Assembly: GCA_045589695.1 (NCBI GenBank)
Contig: JAZNPP010000051.1
Location: forward strand, 9,482 to 73,481
From: HGM04593 sp045589695
GTDB lineage: Bacteria; Bacteroidota; Bacteroidia; Bacteroidales; Bacteroidaceae
Direction: 5' to 3'
DNA: 64,000 bases
The position numbers were made by a program, and so were the translations under genes. Under the pieces are notes generated by a model. The model made no database searches, had not been told where the DNA came from, and saw nothing but the letters and a program-made list of their open reading frames with translations. How positions within the stretch are numbered: the stretch's first letter is position 1; every line of letters starts with the position of its first letter. Below are positions 26,701-33,171 of this stretch, in pieces.

Positions 26701-28159
26701 TCTGCCAAAGGCAGACAATGGAGAACGCAGCAAGTTCGCGCTGGCCATGCAGTACCCCGTAAGAGCCCTGATGCTCGTGCGTAACGTGTCGGTGAACTAC
26801 AGCAATGCATACGCCATGAGCCTGCCGGGATTCCTGCCGACAACAGGCGACATATTCGGACAGAACAAGATCAACGGCGTGTATGCTCCGGGACTTGACT
26901 TCGCGTTCGGTTTTACCGATGACAGTTTCTTGCAGAAAGCGCACCGAAACAGCTGGCTGCTGCGCAGCGACAGCGTGGCTTCAGAGGCGTCGTCTACAGC
27001 TGCAGAGGACCTGCAGGTGAGAGTGACCCTTGAGCCTATGAGGGATTTCAAGATAGACCTAAACGCCAACTGGACACGCAACAACAGCAAGAGCGTACAG
27101 TTCATGTACGAGGGCATGCCGTTCAACGAGTCGGGCGGCCTTAACATGACAACAATAACCATCGGCAGCTCGTTCGGCGGAGGCAATGCGGCGAACGGAT
27201 ACAAGTCGGCTGTTTACGACAACTTCGTGAACAACATCGAAGCGTACCGTCAGAAGAGAGAGCGACTTTACCAAGGAACCAAATACCCTGCGTCAAGCAC
27301 GCTTGCGGGAGAGAACTACGATGCGGCAAACGGCGGCGTGAACAAATATTCTGCCGATGTGATGATACCCGCCTTCCTTGACACATACACAGGTATCAAA
27401 GGCAACGGCATATTCCCTGAAATGTTCCGGCTGCTGCCTAACTGGAAGATAAAATATTCGGGACTCTCCAAGCTCGAATTCCTTAAGAAATACTTCAAGA
27501 GCGTGAACATAGAGCATGGCTACAAAAGCGTGTATGCTGTTGGTTCATACAGCACTTATGCCACATACATGGAGTACTCAAAGGGCATAGGCTTCGTGAA
27601 CAGCACCACTACCGGACTGCCTGTTCCGAGCGGAAGATACAATGTAGGCGCAGTGTCGATAAACGAGGCTTTCTCGCCGCTGATAGGACTTGACGTCACT
27701 ACGAACTTCAACCTTACCGTTGGAGGAAAGTACATCAAGTCAAGAACACTTAACATGAGCGTAACAGCGATACAGCTTGTCGAGACAAGCTCCGAAGAGA
27801 TAGCGTTCAACATCGGCTACAAAATTGTAAACCTCAAATTCCTGAACGGCGGGAAGAAAGCGAGCAAGAGCAAGAAAGAGAGCAAGTCGGGCAGCGGCAA
27901 CGACATTAACATACGTGCCGACTTCTCGTTCAAGAACAGTTCGTCGGTTTGCCGCAGCATAGATAAAGGCACGACACAGGCGACAAGCGGCAACAAGTCG
28001 TTCAACTATTCGCTCACGGCCGACTACGCATACAGCAAGACGCTTACGTTCAGCCTCTACTTTGACCGACAGAAGACCATACCGCTCATTTCGGCGAACT
28101 CATACCCGACATCGACAACAGACTTCGGCGTGAGCATGAAGTTCTCGCTCGCAAGATGA
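20789..28159 (+). CDS. sprA: T9SS outer-membrane translocon protein SprA/Sov
   Basis: A 2456-residue outer-membrane protein with signal peptide (FALLVLLFACMNIYAQ), in the size range of SprA (Flavobacterium) and Sov (Porphyromonas), which form the giant beta-barrel pore of the type IX secretion system. The body is rich in aromatic/polar alternating strands, with repeated stretches such as FDFDEKININLRGSVGDKMN near residue 200 and IEVWVTNKTSDYSNPRN near residue 350, which I recall as conserved in the family. The end, with ...TDFGVSMKFSLAR, suits a barrel. Finding it beside ruvA supports the call. It predicts that this organism exports proteins through T9SS, in line with the sorting-type tails on the proteins at 4015 and 8173. 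Other T9SS parts (gldKLMN, porV, sprE) are not in this window. Confidence 0.95.
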   Translation: MKKHTFALLVLLFACMNIYAQEVSRKDLVRHSIKRRHKAEVIEDTVKARYPVAETVSQTYESAKRHSLDLKDPENIVTDTTYNEEDNTYSISTGLKGGSLLGTPTLLSPEEYSKWQERKSMQSYFRNKNFEEWENASKKGKFDFTDMHFDLGPAEKIFGPGGVRIKTQGNAELKIGYSIQTIDNPSLPSRSRMTNSFDFDEKININLRGSVGDKMNMDFNYNTEATFSYDAKKIGLKYDGKEDEIIKLLEAGNVSFPTNSGLIRGASSLFGIRADLQFGKLLLQTVVSQKTSSTNSVSSKGGTQLTTYEIEITDYDENKHFFLAHYFRDNYDRAMSQLPTILSGVNISRIEVWVTNKTSDYSNPRNIIAFTDIAESRHISNPLWNVQSDINVPFNGANDLYSAMTGNYSAIRDFDQVNNVMSGIDGMNGGLDYEKLSNARLLSSSEYTLNKELGFISLKTALRADEVLAVAYEFTYGGRTFQVGEFSNDVNESKSTLFVKLLKPNACSPKNGCWDLMMKNVYSLETRNLKSNDFKLDIYYASDSLGTNITYLPEENLKSKTLLQLLNLDRLDSNNSKENSNGIFDFIPGYTVDASSGRIFFPSVEPFGEYLKSRINNDDIAEKYVFNELYDSTKTTAKQIAEKDKFYLIGEFTGSAANIIETGATNIPKGSVVVTAGGVTLVENSDYQVDYSSGTVTILNQGIIDAGTDVQVSLESNTLFNMQRKTVLGLNWKYDFSDDFKFGGTLMSLTEKPLTTKVDMGSEPLQNFLWGFNLSWKKQSQWLTNMIDRLPLISCTEPSSISISAEFARLEAGTSKHVQSEASYIDDFESTENGIDLKSPSQWQLSSIPSGMPYSNLINDVRTGYDRARISWYTIDPLFTRRSSSLTPAHIKSDMEQLSNHYVREVYERELYPNKESTFGESSTMSLFDVTYYPNERGPYNLDTDMDFNGKLNNPERRWGGITRQLTTTDFESANIQYLEFWLLDPFIYEQTGMGGDLYFNLGEVSEDILKDGKKFFENGLPATGNTYEYEETAWGRVPLTTSLVYAFDNNSGSREQQDAGLDGLSSSDEAQFPVYRNFLDALKGRVRQEVYDSIANDPAGDDYHYFRGGDYDAVEKSIIERYKYFNNTEGNSPESSGTTFSSAAKSTPDIEDANQDFTMDEYENFFQYKVSLRPEDMHVGRNYITDKRTVTTKLRNGKTESVNWYKFRIPIEEYEKAVGSIRDFTSIRFIRMFMTSFAKPVTLRFATMQLVRGTWRPYQQPIASKNNTSPTISGEFTTSAVSIEEHGDRKPVNYVLPPGVTRIIDPSQPQLRQDNEQALALNINNLGSKESRAVYKKSNLDIRQYERIQLYIHAEAPEADATQLSNNDVSLFVRLGSDYKSNYYEYEIPLQLTPHGSYDGNSTAAMTAVWPQENMIDIKLSKLTDVKVRRNTLRNNNAEGVTNTAIYSEYDEETPKNRISIVGSPSLGQIKVMMIGVRNNSASNKSAIIWVNEMRLLGFSNKSGWAAQGNLNLKLSDIAQFAAQGKIETAGFGGLEDKLSARSTDDYYKYSLTGSMNAGRLLPKSFKVSVPLYYSFTDEVTSPLYSPFDTDIMLSDMLDTYDDERRDSIKNIAEVRSRTHNFSVSNAKVNISSKKSMPYDPANISFSYSRSSTDNSGSTISWENRLNWKASIAYNYSSPIKTIKPFGKMKNKSRWLKIMKDWGVNPLPQTLALSTDMTRTYHEIQRRDLNAVAGSNDIPLTFSQQFYWNRAFSIKWDPTTNLRMSLNTGTNAEVEEPFVPVNKAMYPNEYEMWKDSVKHSLADFGTPLGYQQNFTASYSLPLNKVPVFEWLAADVSYSATYNWQRGNTISGVNFGNNVSNKRNVTAKATLSLEKLYNLIPYLEETNKRFASNKRKANVRKPKPKKVKPFVKEIEIRKDTTVTVEHNLKSKKFEITARTKKGEKYRLKYKVIDDNKILIKNNDSIDVKVTILPKADNGERSKFALAMQYPVRALMLVRNVSVNYSNAYAMSLPGFLPTTGDIFGQNKINGVYAPGLDFAFGFTDDSFLQKAHRNSWLLRSDSVASEASSTAAEDLQVRVTLEPMRDFKIDLNANWTRNNSKSVQFMYEGMPFNESGGLNMTTITIGSSFGGGNAANGYKSAVYDNFVNNIEAYRQKRERLYQGTKYPASSTLAGENYDAANGGVNKYSADVMIPAFLDTYTGIKGNGIFPEMFRLLPNWKIKYSGLSKLEFLKKYFKSVNIEHGYKSVYAVGSYSTYATYMEYSKGIGFVNSTTTGLPVPSGRYNVGAVSINEAFSPLIGLDVTTNFNLTVGGKYIKSRTLNMSVTAIQLVETSSEEIAFNIGYKIVNLKFLNGGKKASKSKKESKSGSGNDINIRADFSFKNSSSVCRSIDKGTTQATSGNKSFNYSLTADYAYSKTLTFSLYFDRQKTIPLISANSYPTSTTDFGVSMKFSLAR

Positions 28160-28236
28160 TAGAGGATTAACGATGAACAGGAAATGATTAACGAGCGGCA
28201 CAGATACCTTCGCCGCTCCCGATCAACAGGCTCACC

Positions 28237-28282
28237 GGTACACAGAAAGCGAGATTGAATACAATCTCGCTTTCTGTGTACC
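28237..28282. repeat. Perfect 21-bp inverted repeat overlapping the tRNA-Arg 3' end
   Basis: Arms at 28237-28257 and 28262-28282 are exact reverse complements around the 4-base loop AATA. The right arm includes the last four bases of the tRNA gene. On the tRNA strand the hairpin forms at the discriminator base and is not followed by a T-run. It may end tRNA transcription or guide 3' trimming; on the plus strand it may stop sprA transcription. It could also be a remnant of a small repeat element. Confidence 0.8.
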
Positions 28283-28350
28283 TCAGTCGGGAATCGAACC
28301 CGAATCTAAGTCTTAGGAGGACCTTATTCTATCCATTGAACTACTAAGGC
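28279..28350 (-). tRNA. tRNA-Arg (anticodon CCU)
   Basis: A 72-base cloverleaf on the minus strand. The 7-bp acceptor stem begins GCCTTAG and pairs with CTGAGGT through two G-U pairs. The 4-bp D stem is GTTC/GAAT, the anticodon stem AGGTC/GACTT encloses loop CTCCTAA with anticodon CCU, and the T arm is TCGGG-TTCGATT-CCCGA. The discriminator is A and the CCA end is not encoded, so the CCA-adding enzyme at 38200 would be needed. It reads AGG codons. Confidence 0.95.
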
Positions 28351-28377
28351 ATGAACCGCTCTTTTGCAATTGCTGTG

Positions 28378-28409
28378 CGAAGATAAGAAATTTATTCACA
28401 ATCTTCAAA
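28378..28409 (-). promoter_or_regulatory. Promoter of tRNA-Arg
   Basis: On the minus strand TTTG (28406-28409), a 20-base spacer, and TATCTTCG (28378-28385), one base off TAnnTTTG. The tRNA 5' end at 28350 is 28 bases downstream. Confidence 0.6.
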
Positions 28410-28537
28410 TGCTATATTGCTATTTTAATTACAAAAACACAAAAACTGTTATAATGTTTTAAAGTTTTAAATCAAGTGCAGAGCTTTATCAATTAATGTG
28501 CTATATTAGCGAACGAACACGAAAAGCCTTATTACAT

Positions 28538-29347
28538 ATGAGATTGATTATAACCTTTCTATTGCTCGCACTGACACAGACAATGTTCTCGCAACAGTTC
28601 CGCGCCCTGTGCAACGACGGCATAAGACATATACTGAAACATAATTACAAAGAAGCTGCCGCATGCTTCGAAAAAGCGACCAGATTGGGGGAAAGCGACC
28701 CGGAAAAGGCCTACTCGTATGCGAACCTCGCCTACTCGCAGCAGATGTGCGGCGAAACGGGAAAGGCTCTCGCGAGCTATAATTCCGCCATAAAGTACGA
28801 CCCGGACGAAATTACACTGGTGCAGCAGCGGGCGAATATTCTCATGCAGCTCGACAGCCTTGAAACAGCGCTCAGGGATTATAATTATATATTAGATAAG
28901 GAGCCCGGCAACACGGGGGCGCTTTTCTTCAGGGCAAGCATATATTCCGAAATGGACGAGTTCGAGAAGGCGAGGGCCGACTACCGAAGCCTGCTCCGTA
29001 TTGAGCCAAACAACGAGAATGTACAGTTAGGACTTGCCATGCTGTATAAAAAAGAGAAGAAATACAACGAGAGCCTCACGCTGTTGGCTCTGCTCATTGA
29101 GCAACACCCGCAGAAAGCCGAATACTACATAGCAAGAAGCGATGTGGAAAGGGCGCTCGGCTGGAACGAACTTGCGTTGATGGATGTCGAAAAGGCCATA
29201 TCTCTGGAGCCTGACAACGCTAATTACTACACTCTTCAGTCTATTCTTTACGGCAAGCTGGGACGTACAGAGCTGTCGAGACGAAGCAGGCTTGAGGCCG
29301 AAAGGCTTAAAGGCGAAAGCCCGAAAAGCGCTGACATAAGTGACTGA
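28538..29347 (+). CDS. Secreted tetratricopeptide-repeat protein
   Basis: A 269-residue protein with a signal peptide (LIITFLLLALTQTMFSQQ) and about six TPR units across residues 30-255. Repeating TPR-type helices are visible as YKEAAACFEKATRL, GKALASYNSAIKYDP, ETALRDYNYILDKEPGN, EKARADYRSLLRIEPNN, YNESLTLLALLIEQHP and ELALMDVEKAISLEPDN. TPR solenoids usually act as protein-binding scaffolds in the periplasm or as outer-membrane assembly partners; no specific partner can be named. A longer frame begins at 28496, but the signal peptide starts exactly at the ATG at 28538, which was therefore preferred. It is a single gene between the tRNA and the HTH gene, with no clear terminator after it. Confidence 0.85.
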   Translation: MRLIITFLLLALTQTMFSQQFRALCNDGIRHILKHNYKEAAACFEKATRLGESDPEKAYSYANLAYSQQMCGETGKALASYNSAIKYDPDEITLVQQRANILMQLDSLETALRDYNYILDKEPGNTGALFFRASIYSEMDEFEKARADYRSLLRIEPNNENVQLGLAMLYKKEKKYNESLTLLALLIEQHPQKAEYYIARSDVERALGWNELALMDVEKAISLEPDNANYYTLQSILYGKLGRTELSRRSRLEAERLKGESPKSADISD

Positions 29348-29468
29348 AAAGACAATCCGCAACATGGCTGCCGCTTTCAAATTCTGCACGAACCGGCACA
29401 TTGTAACACATTTTTACCATTTTGAGGTATTTTTTCACACTTTATGGTTTTATTTAACAAAATAGCCT

Positions 29469-29476
29469 TATATTTG
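29469..29476 (+). promoter_or_regulatory. Promoter -7 element (TATATTTG)
   Basis: TATATTTG matches TAnnTTTG and lies 30 bases before the HTH gene ATG at 29499. The -33 element is not clear. Confidence 0.55.
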
Positions 29477-29498
29477 GGGGAACATTGAAAAATTGACT

Positions 29499-29933
29499 AT
29501 GGCAGAAAAATCAACAACCCCTTACAACATTAAGGAAAAAAAGGAGAAGAATGCAGCCTATCGCTCATTGATTCGCGCGGAGCTTGCCGATGAGCTGTAT
29601 GAAAAAATTCTCAACTTCATCGTTATTGAAAAGAGATACCGCAACAAAGAGTTTTCGGCAAAGGAGCTTGCAGCAGAGCTTAAGACCAATACCCGATATA
29701 TATCTGCGGTCATAAACTCACGTTTCAACACGAACTTTTCGTGTCTTGTCAATGAATACCGCATAAGGGAGGCTCTTCACCGCATGACCGACAAGAGATA
29801 TGCCGACATGACCATTGAGGAGATAGGTGCTGTTGTGGGATTCGCTAACCGCCAATCGTTCTATGCGTCGTTCTACCGCATAATGGGCGAGACTCCTAAC
29901 AGCTACCGCAAAAGACACACAGCTGCAAAATGA
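29499..29933 (+). CDS. Stand-alone AraC-type HTH DNA-binding protein
   Basis: A 144-residue protein whose C-terminal 105 residues form an AraC/XylS double helix-turn-helix domain. The first HTH is FSAKELAAELKTNTRYISAVINSRF, seen as the blocks FSAKELAAELKT and YISAVINSRFNTNF; the second is MTIEEIGAVVGFANRQSFYASFYRIMGETPNSYRK, seen as IEEIGAVVGF and SFYASFYRIMGETPNSYR. The N-terminal 40 residues are charged and show no sensor domain or membrane helix, so it lacks the usual ligand-binding half. A TTG six bases upstream at 29493 is a possible alternative start. Its stop overlaps the start of the next gene in ATGA (29930-29933), so it is coupled to the AlkD-like protein. Target genes are unknown; the neighbour and autoregulation are natural candidates. 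Confidence 0.86.
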   Translation: MAEKSTTPYNIKEKKEKNAAYRSLIRAELADELYEKILNFIVIEKRYRNKEFSAKELAAELKTNTRYISAVINSRFNTNFSCLVNEYRIREALHRMTDKRYADMTIEEIGAVVGFANRQSFYASFYRIMGETPNSYRKRHTAAK

Positions 29934-30520
29934 TACCGCATGCAATGAACGAAGAGAATACTGCCCACGAAAAGAGCAGAGAGATAAAGAAGGAACTCCG
30001 TTTGGCTATGAACGGCGTCGTTTCCGCGCTCCAGCGCAAACAGGGACTCAGCTACAAGATTAACTTCGGTGTTGAGATTCCTCGTTTGAAAATGATTGCC
30101 GCCAAGTTCCTGAAAGACGAAGAGCTTGCAAAAAAACTGTGGGAAGACGACATAAGAGAGTGTAAGATGCTTGCCATTATGCTCTTGCCGCAAGAGGCTT
30201 ACCCCGCAGTCGCCGAGAAATGGATAAACGAAGCTCCGTTCACCGAAATTGCCGACCACCTTGCAATGACAATTTTATGCAGGCTGCCCGATGCAGCAAA
30301 GAGAGCGACAGAATGGTTGGCACGTGAAGAAGGAATGTTCAGATACTGCGGATTCCTGACCTTGTCGCACCTGATGCGGAGCGGCACAAAGCTGAACGAA
30401 GAAGAAAAAGAGGCATATTTGAAAATTGCCGAGAATATTGAAAGCCGCGACACGAGAAAGACTGTAATTCTGGCTGCACGCAATTCGCTGATACACTACA
30501 GCCAGAGCCTTGAGAATTGA
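29930..30520 (+). CDS. AlkD-like HEAT-repeat protein (DNA alkylation repair family)
   Basis: A 196-residue, mostly helical cytosolic protein resembling the AlkD/AlkC DNA glycosylase superfamily of HEAT-like repeats (FGVEIPRLKMIAAKFLKDEELAKKLW, visible as EIPRLKMIAAKFLKD; then ECKMLAIMLLPQEAY, EIADHLAMTILCRLP, KRATEWLAREEGMFRYCGF). AlkD proteins excise alkylated bases; whether this one keeps the Trp/Asp/Arg cleft of AlkD is not certain from reading. It starts in a 4-base overlap with the HTH gene, which suggests coupled expression. A hairpin terminator follows at 30574. The combination with a small regulator could be a repair unit with its own switch, which is inference. Confidence 0.75.
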   Translation: MIPHAMNEENTAHEKSREIKKELRLAMNGVVSALQRKQGLSYKINFGVEIPRLKMIAAKFLKDEELAKKLWEDDIRECKMLAIMLLPQEAYPAVAEKWINEAPFTEIADHLAMTILCRLPDAAKRATEWLAREEGMFRYCGFLTLSHLMRSGTKLNEEEKEAYLKIAENIESRDTRKTVILAARNSLIHYSQSLEN

Positions 30521-30573
30521 AACTCCGCAACACGCTATCGACACACGGCGAGGCCGTTTTCACGAAAAGCCTT

Positions 30574-30603
30574 GCAAAACCGGTTCATAATGCCGGTTTT
30601 TGC
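30574..30603 (+). terminator. Hairpin terminator after the AlkD-like gene
   Basis: A 10-bp GC-cored stem (30574-30583 pairing with the region 30593-30603) around a 9-base loop, ending in a T-rich run. Confidence 0.7.
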
Positions 30604-30665
30604 TTTGTATGAACATTTTATAGAATTTTAAAGGTGTTTCTACATATATAATAAAGAAAAAGAGA

Positions 30666-30673
30666 TAACTTTG
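30666..30673 (+). promoter_or_regulatory. Promoter -7 element for fur-purA run
   Basis: TAACTTTG, an exact TAnnTTTG match, 31 bases before the fur-family start at 30697. The -33 element is not clear. Confidence 0.6.
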
Positions 30674-30696
30674 TATAGTGAATTCTCCGGAAAGGA

Positions 30697-31176
30697 ATGG
30701 ACAACAGCAAGACTATTGAGACAGTAAACAACATTTTCACCGAGTATCTGAAAGAGAACAGGTATCGGCGCACGCCCGAAAGATATGCCATTCTCAACGC
30801 CATATACTCAATAAACGGCAATTTTGAGATTTGCGACTTGCTGCAGATGCTCGAAAAGGAGAAGTTCAGGGTAAGCAGGGCTACGGTATACAACACCATT
30901 ACGCTGCTTATAAACGCAAACCTTGTGATACATCACCAGTTCGGAAACACATCTAAGTACGAAAGGTGCTACGGAAGCGAAAAGGGACACATGATATGCA
31001 CAAAGTGCGGCAAGGTAACCGAGATAAACAATATAAACATAAAAGAGACAATAACTGCGAATATCAAGAAATTTCATTTAACCCATTATTCGTTGTATCT
31101 TTACGGAATATGCAACAGATGCCGCCAGGCTATGAAGCGACGCAAGACACGAATGAACAAAAATAAAGGACAATGA
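30697..31176 (+). CDS. Fur-family transcriptional regulator
   Basis: A 159-residue metal-responsive regulator of the Fur/Zur/PerR group. The winged-helix DNA-binding region is at the N-terminus (RRTPERYAILNAIYS, FRVSRATVYNTITLLINANLV). The dimer domain has two CxxC pairs, CTKC and CNRC, which form the structural zinc site. The usual His-rich metal-sensing motif HHDH before IC is reduced to EKGHMIC, leaving one His, so its metal choice or sensitivity could differ from classical Fur. The last ten residues are basic. It is the first gene of a four-gene run: its stop overlaps the purA start (ATGA), and a metallopeptidase and hisS follow closely. Which metal it senses cannot be decided from sequence alone. 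Confidence 0.92.
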   Translation: MDNSKTIETVNNIFTEYLKENRYRRTPERYAILNAIYSINGNFEICDLLQMLEKEKFRVSRATVYNTITLLINANLVIHHQFGNTSKYERCYGSEKGHMICTKCGKVTEINNINIKETITANIKKFHLTHYSLYLYGICNRCRQAMKRRKTRMNKNKGQ

Positions 31177-32441
31177 AACAGAATATAGACGTACTGTTGG
31201 GCCTCCAGTGGGGCGACGAGGGTAAAGGAAAGGTTGTAGACGTGCTTACGCCTGCTTACGATGTTGTGGCACGCTTTCAGGGCGGACCGAATGCCGGACA
31301 TACGCTCGAATTTGACGGAAAGAAATTTGTGCTTCGTTCAATACCTTCGGGCATCTTTCAGGGCGAGAAGACAAACATCATAGGTAACGGAGTAGTGCTT
31401 GACCCCGCTTTGTTCAAAGGCGAGGCCGAGAGCCTTTTCGAGGCCGGTTACGACCTGACAAAAAACCTTTTCATATCCAAAAAAGCGCATCTTATAATGC
31501 CTACGCACAGGATTCTCGATGCTGCATACGAGGCTGCTAAGGGCGACGCTAAGGTGGGCACTACAGGCAAGGGCATCGGTCCCACATACACCGACAAGAT
31601 AAGCCGTAATGGCTTGCGTGTCGGCGATATCCTCGAGAACTTCGAGAGCAAGTACGCTCAAGCGAAGGCCCGTCACGAGAAGATACTGAAGGACATGGAC
31701 TACAGCTATGACATTACCGAAATGGAGCGGTTGTGGTTCGAAGGCATCGAATACCTCAAGAAGTTCCGCCTTATCGACAGCGAGCAGCTTATTAACGACC
31801 TGATGAACGAGGGCAAGTCTATCCTTTGCGAGGGCGCGCAAGGCAGCCTTCTCGACGTGGACTTCGGCAGCTACCCGTTCGTGACATCATCGAACACCGT
31901 TTGTGCAGGAGCATGCACGGGCTTGGGCGTGGCTCCGAACAGAATAGGCAACGTTTATGGCATAACTAAGGCGTACTGCACACGTGTCGGCTCCGGCCCA
32001 TTCCCGACAGAACTGTTCGACGAGACCGGCGCTGAGATGCGCGACAGAGGACATGAGTACGGCGCCGTTACAGGACGTGAACGCCGTTGCGGATGGATAG
32101 ACCTTGTAGCGCTCAAGTACACCATTATGATAAACGGTGTTACGCACCTCATTCTCATGAAAAGCGACGTCCTTGACACCTTCCCGACAATAAAGGCATG
32201 CGTGGCGTACAAGAAGAACGGCGAGACACTGACCTACATGCCGTATGACGTCGAGGGCGTAGAACCCGTATATACCGAGATAAAGGGTTGGCAAACCGAC
32301 CTTACAAAACTGAGAACAGAAGAGGAGTTGCCTGTTGAGTTCAAGGATTATGTAAAGTTCCTTGAAGACGAGCTCGGCGTTCCTGTAAAGTATCTCTCTA
32401 TCGGGCCCGACCGTGACCAGACTATCATAAGAAATATCTAA
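31173..32441 (+). CDS. purA: Adenylosuccinate synthetase
   Basis: A 422-residue cytosolic enzyme that joins IMP and aspartate using GTP, the first committed step of AMP synthesis. The N-terminal P-loop-like motif LQWGDEGKGKVVD, the IMP-binding GGPNAGHTL and the TGKGIGPTYTDK segment are intact, as are the later TRVGSGPFPTEL and GRERRCGWIDL blocks. Length is normal for the family. Its ATG overlaps the stop of the Fur-family gene by four bases, so translation of purA is likely coupled to the regulator. The metallopeptidase gene starts 11 bases after its stop. Confidence 0.97.
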   Translation: MKQNIDVLLGLQWGDEGKGKVVDVLTPAYDVVARFQGGPNAGHTLEFDGKKFVLRSIPSGIFQGEKTNIIGNGVVLDPALFKGEAESLFEAGYDLTKNLFISKKAHLIMPTHRILDAAYEAAKGDAKVGTTGKGIGPTYTDKISRNGLRVGDILENFESKYAQAKARHEKILKDMDYSYDITEMERLWFEGIEYLKKFRLIDSEQLINDLMNEGKSILCEGAQGSLLDVDFGSYPFVTSSNTVCAGACTGLGVAPNRIGNVYGITKAYCTRVGSGPFPTELFDETGAEMRDRGHEYGAVTGRERRCGWIDLVALKYTIMINGVTHLILMKSDVLDTFPTIKACVAYKKNGETLTYMPYDVEGVEPVYTEIKGWQTDLTKLRTEEELPVEFKDYVKFLEDELGVPVKYLSIGPDRDQTIIRNI

Positions 32442-32452
32442 TTAGGAATAAT

Positions 32453-33163
32453 ATGTTTCTGACAACAACATACGCTACAGCAGGTTATGACTATACATAT
32501 CTGATAGTATTTTTCGGAATCGCTATCATAAGCTACATAGTACAGGCAAACCTAAAGAACAAGTTCGAGAGATTCTCGAAGATGCCTATTGGCTTGACAG
32601 GGCGTGATATAGCAATAAAGATGCTGCATGACAACGGCATATACGACGTGAGGGTAATATCGACTCCCGGCAAGCTTACCGACCACTACAACCCTGCCAC
32701 AAAGACAGTAAACCTGAGTGACGGCGTATACAATTCGGCAAGCATCGCGGCCGCAGCCGTAGCCGCTCACGAGTGCGGTCACGCATTGCAGCATGCCAGA
32801 GCGTATGCGCCGCTAAAAATGAGGTCGGCGCTCGTTCCTGTCGTGCAGTTCTCATCGGGCATAATGTCATGGGTGCTGCTGATAGGAATCATAACAGTAC
32901 AGACCATGCCCCAGCTGCTGCTCGCAGGCATTATACTGTTCGCCACTACCACCCTGTTCAGCTTCATCACGCTTCCTGTCGAGATTGACGCCAGCAGACG
33001 AGCCCTCGCTTGGCTGCAGATTACAGGCATAACCAACTCGCAGAACCAGAGATTCGCTACAAGCGCACTGCGTTCAGCGGCATATACATATGTCGTAGCG
33101 GCATTGTCGTCATTGGCGACATTGATGTACTATGTGATGATTTACTTAAACCGACGTGATTAA
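32453..33163 (+). CDS. YugP-type neutral zinc metallopeptidase
   Basis: A 236-residue membrane protein of the Zn_peptidase_2 (YugP) family. It has a hydrophobic N-terminal segment (about 13-33), the zinc-binding motif HECGH in AAAVAAHECGHALQHARAYA, and two to three further hydrophobic stretches (about 125-165 and 210-230). A Glu in VEIDASRRAL is a likely third zinc ligand. Members are membrane-bound and of unknown substrate. It lies between purA (11 bases) and hisS (8 bases) in one transcript, which says little about its function. Confidence 0.9.
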   Translation: MFLTTTYATAGYDYTYLIVFFGIAIISYIVQANLKNKFERFSKMPIGLTGRDIAIKMLHDNGIYDVRVISTPGKLTDHYNPATKTVNLSDGVYNSASIAAAAVAAHECGHALQHARAYAPLKMRSALVPVVQFSSGIMSWVLLIGIITVQTMPQLLLAGIILFATTTLFSFITLPVEIDASRRALAWLQITGITNSQNQRFATSALRSAAYTYVVAALSSLATLMYYVMIYLNRRD

Positions 33164-33171
33164 TTAAGAAT

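Noticed and set aside
28496..28537. Upstream ATG of the TPR gene adding 14 residues.
   Set aside because: The signal peptide begins exactly at the later ATG, and the extra segment is polar and charged.
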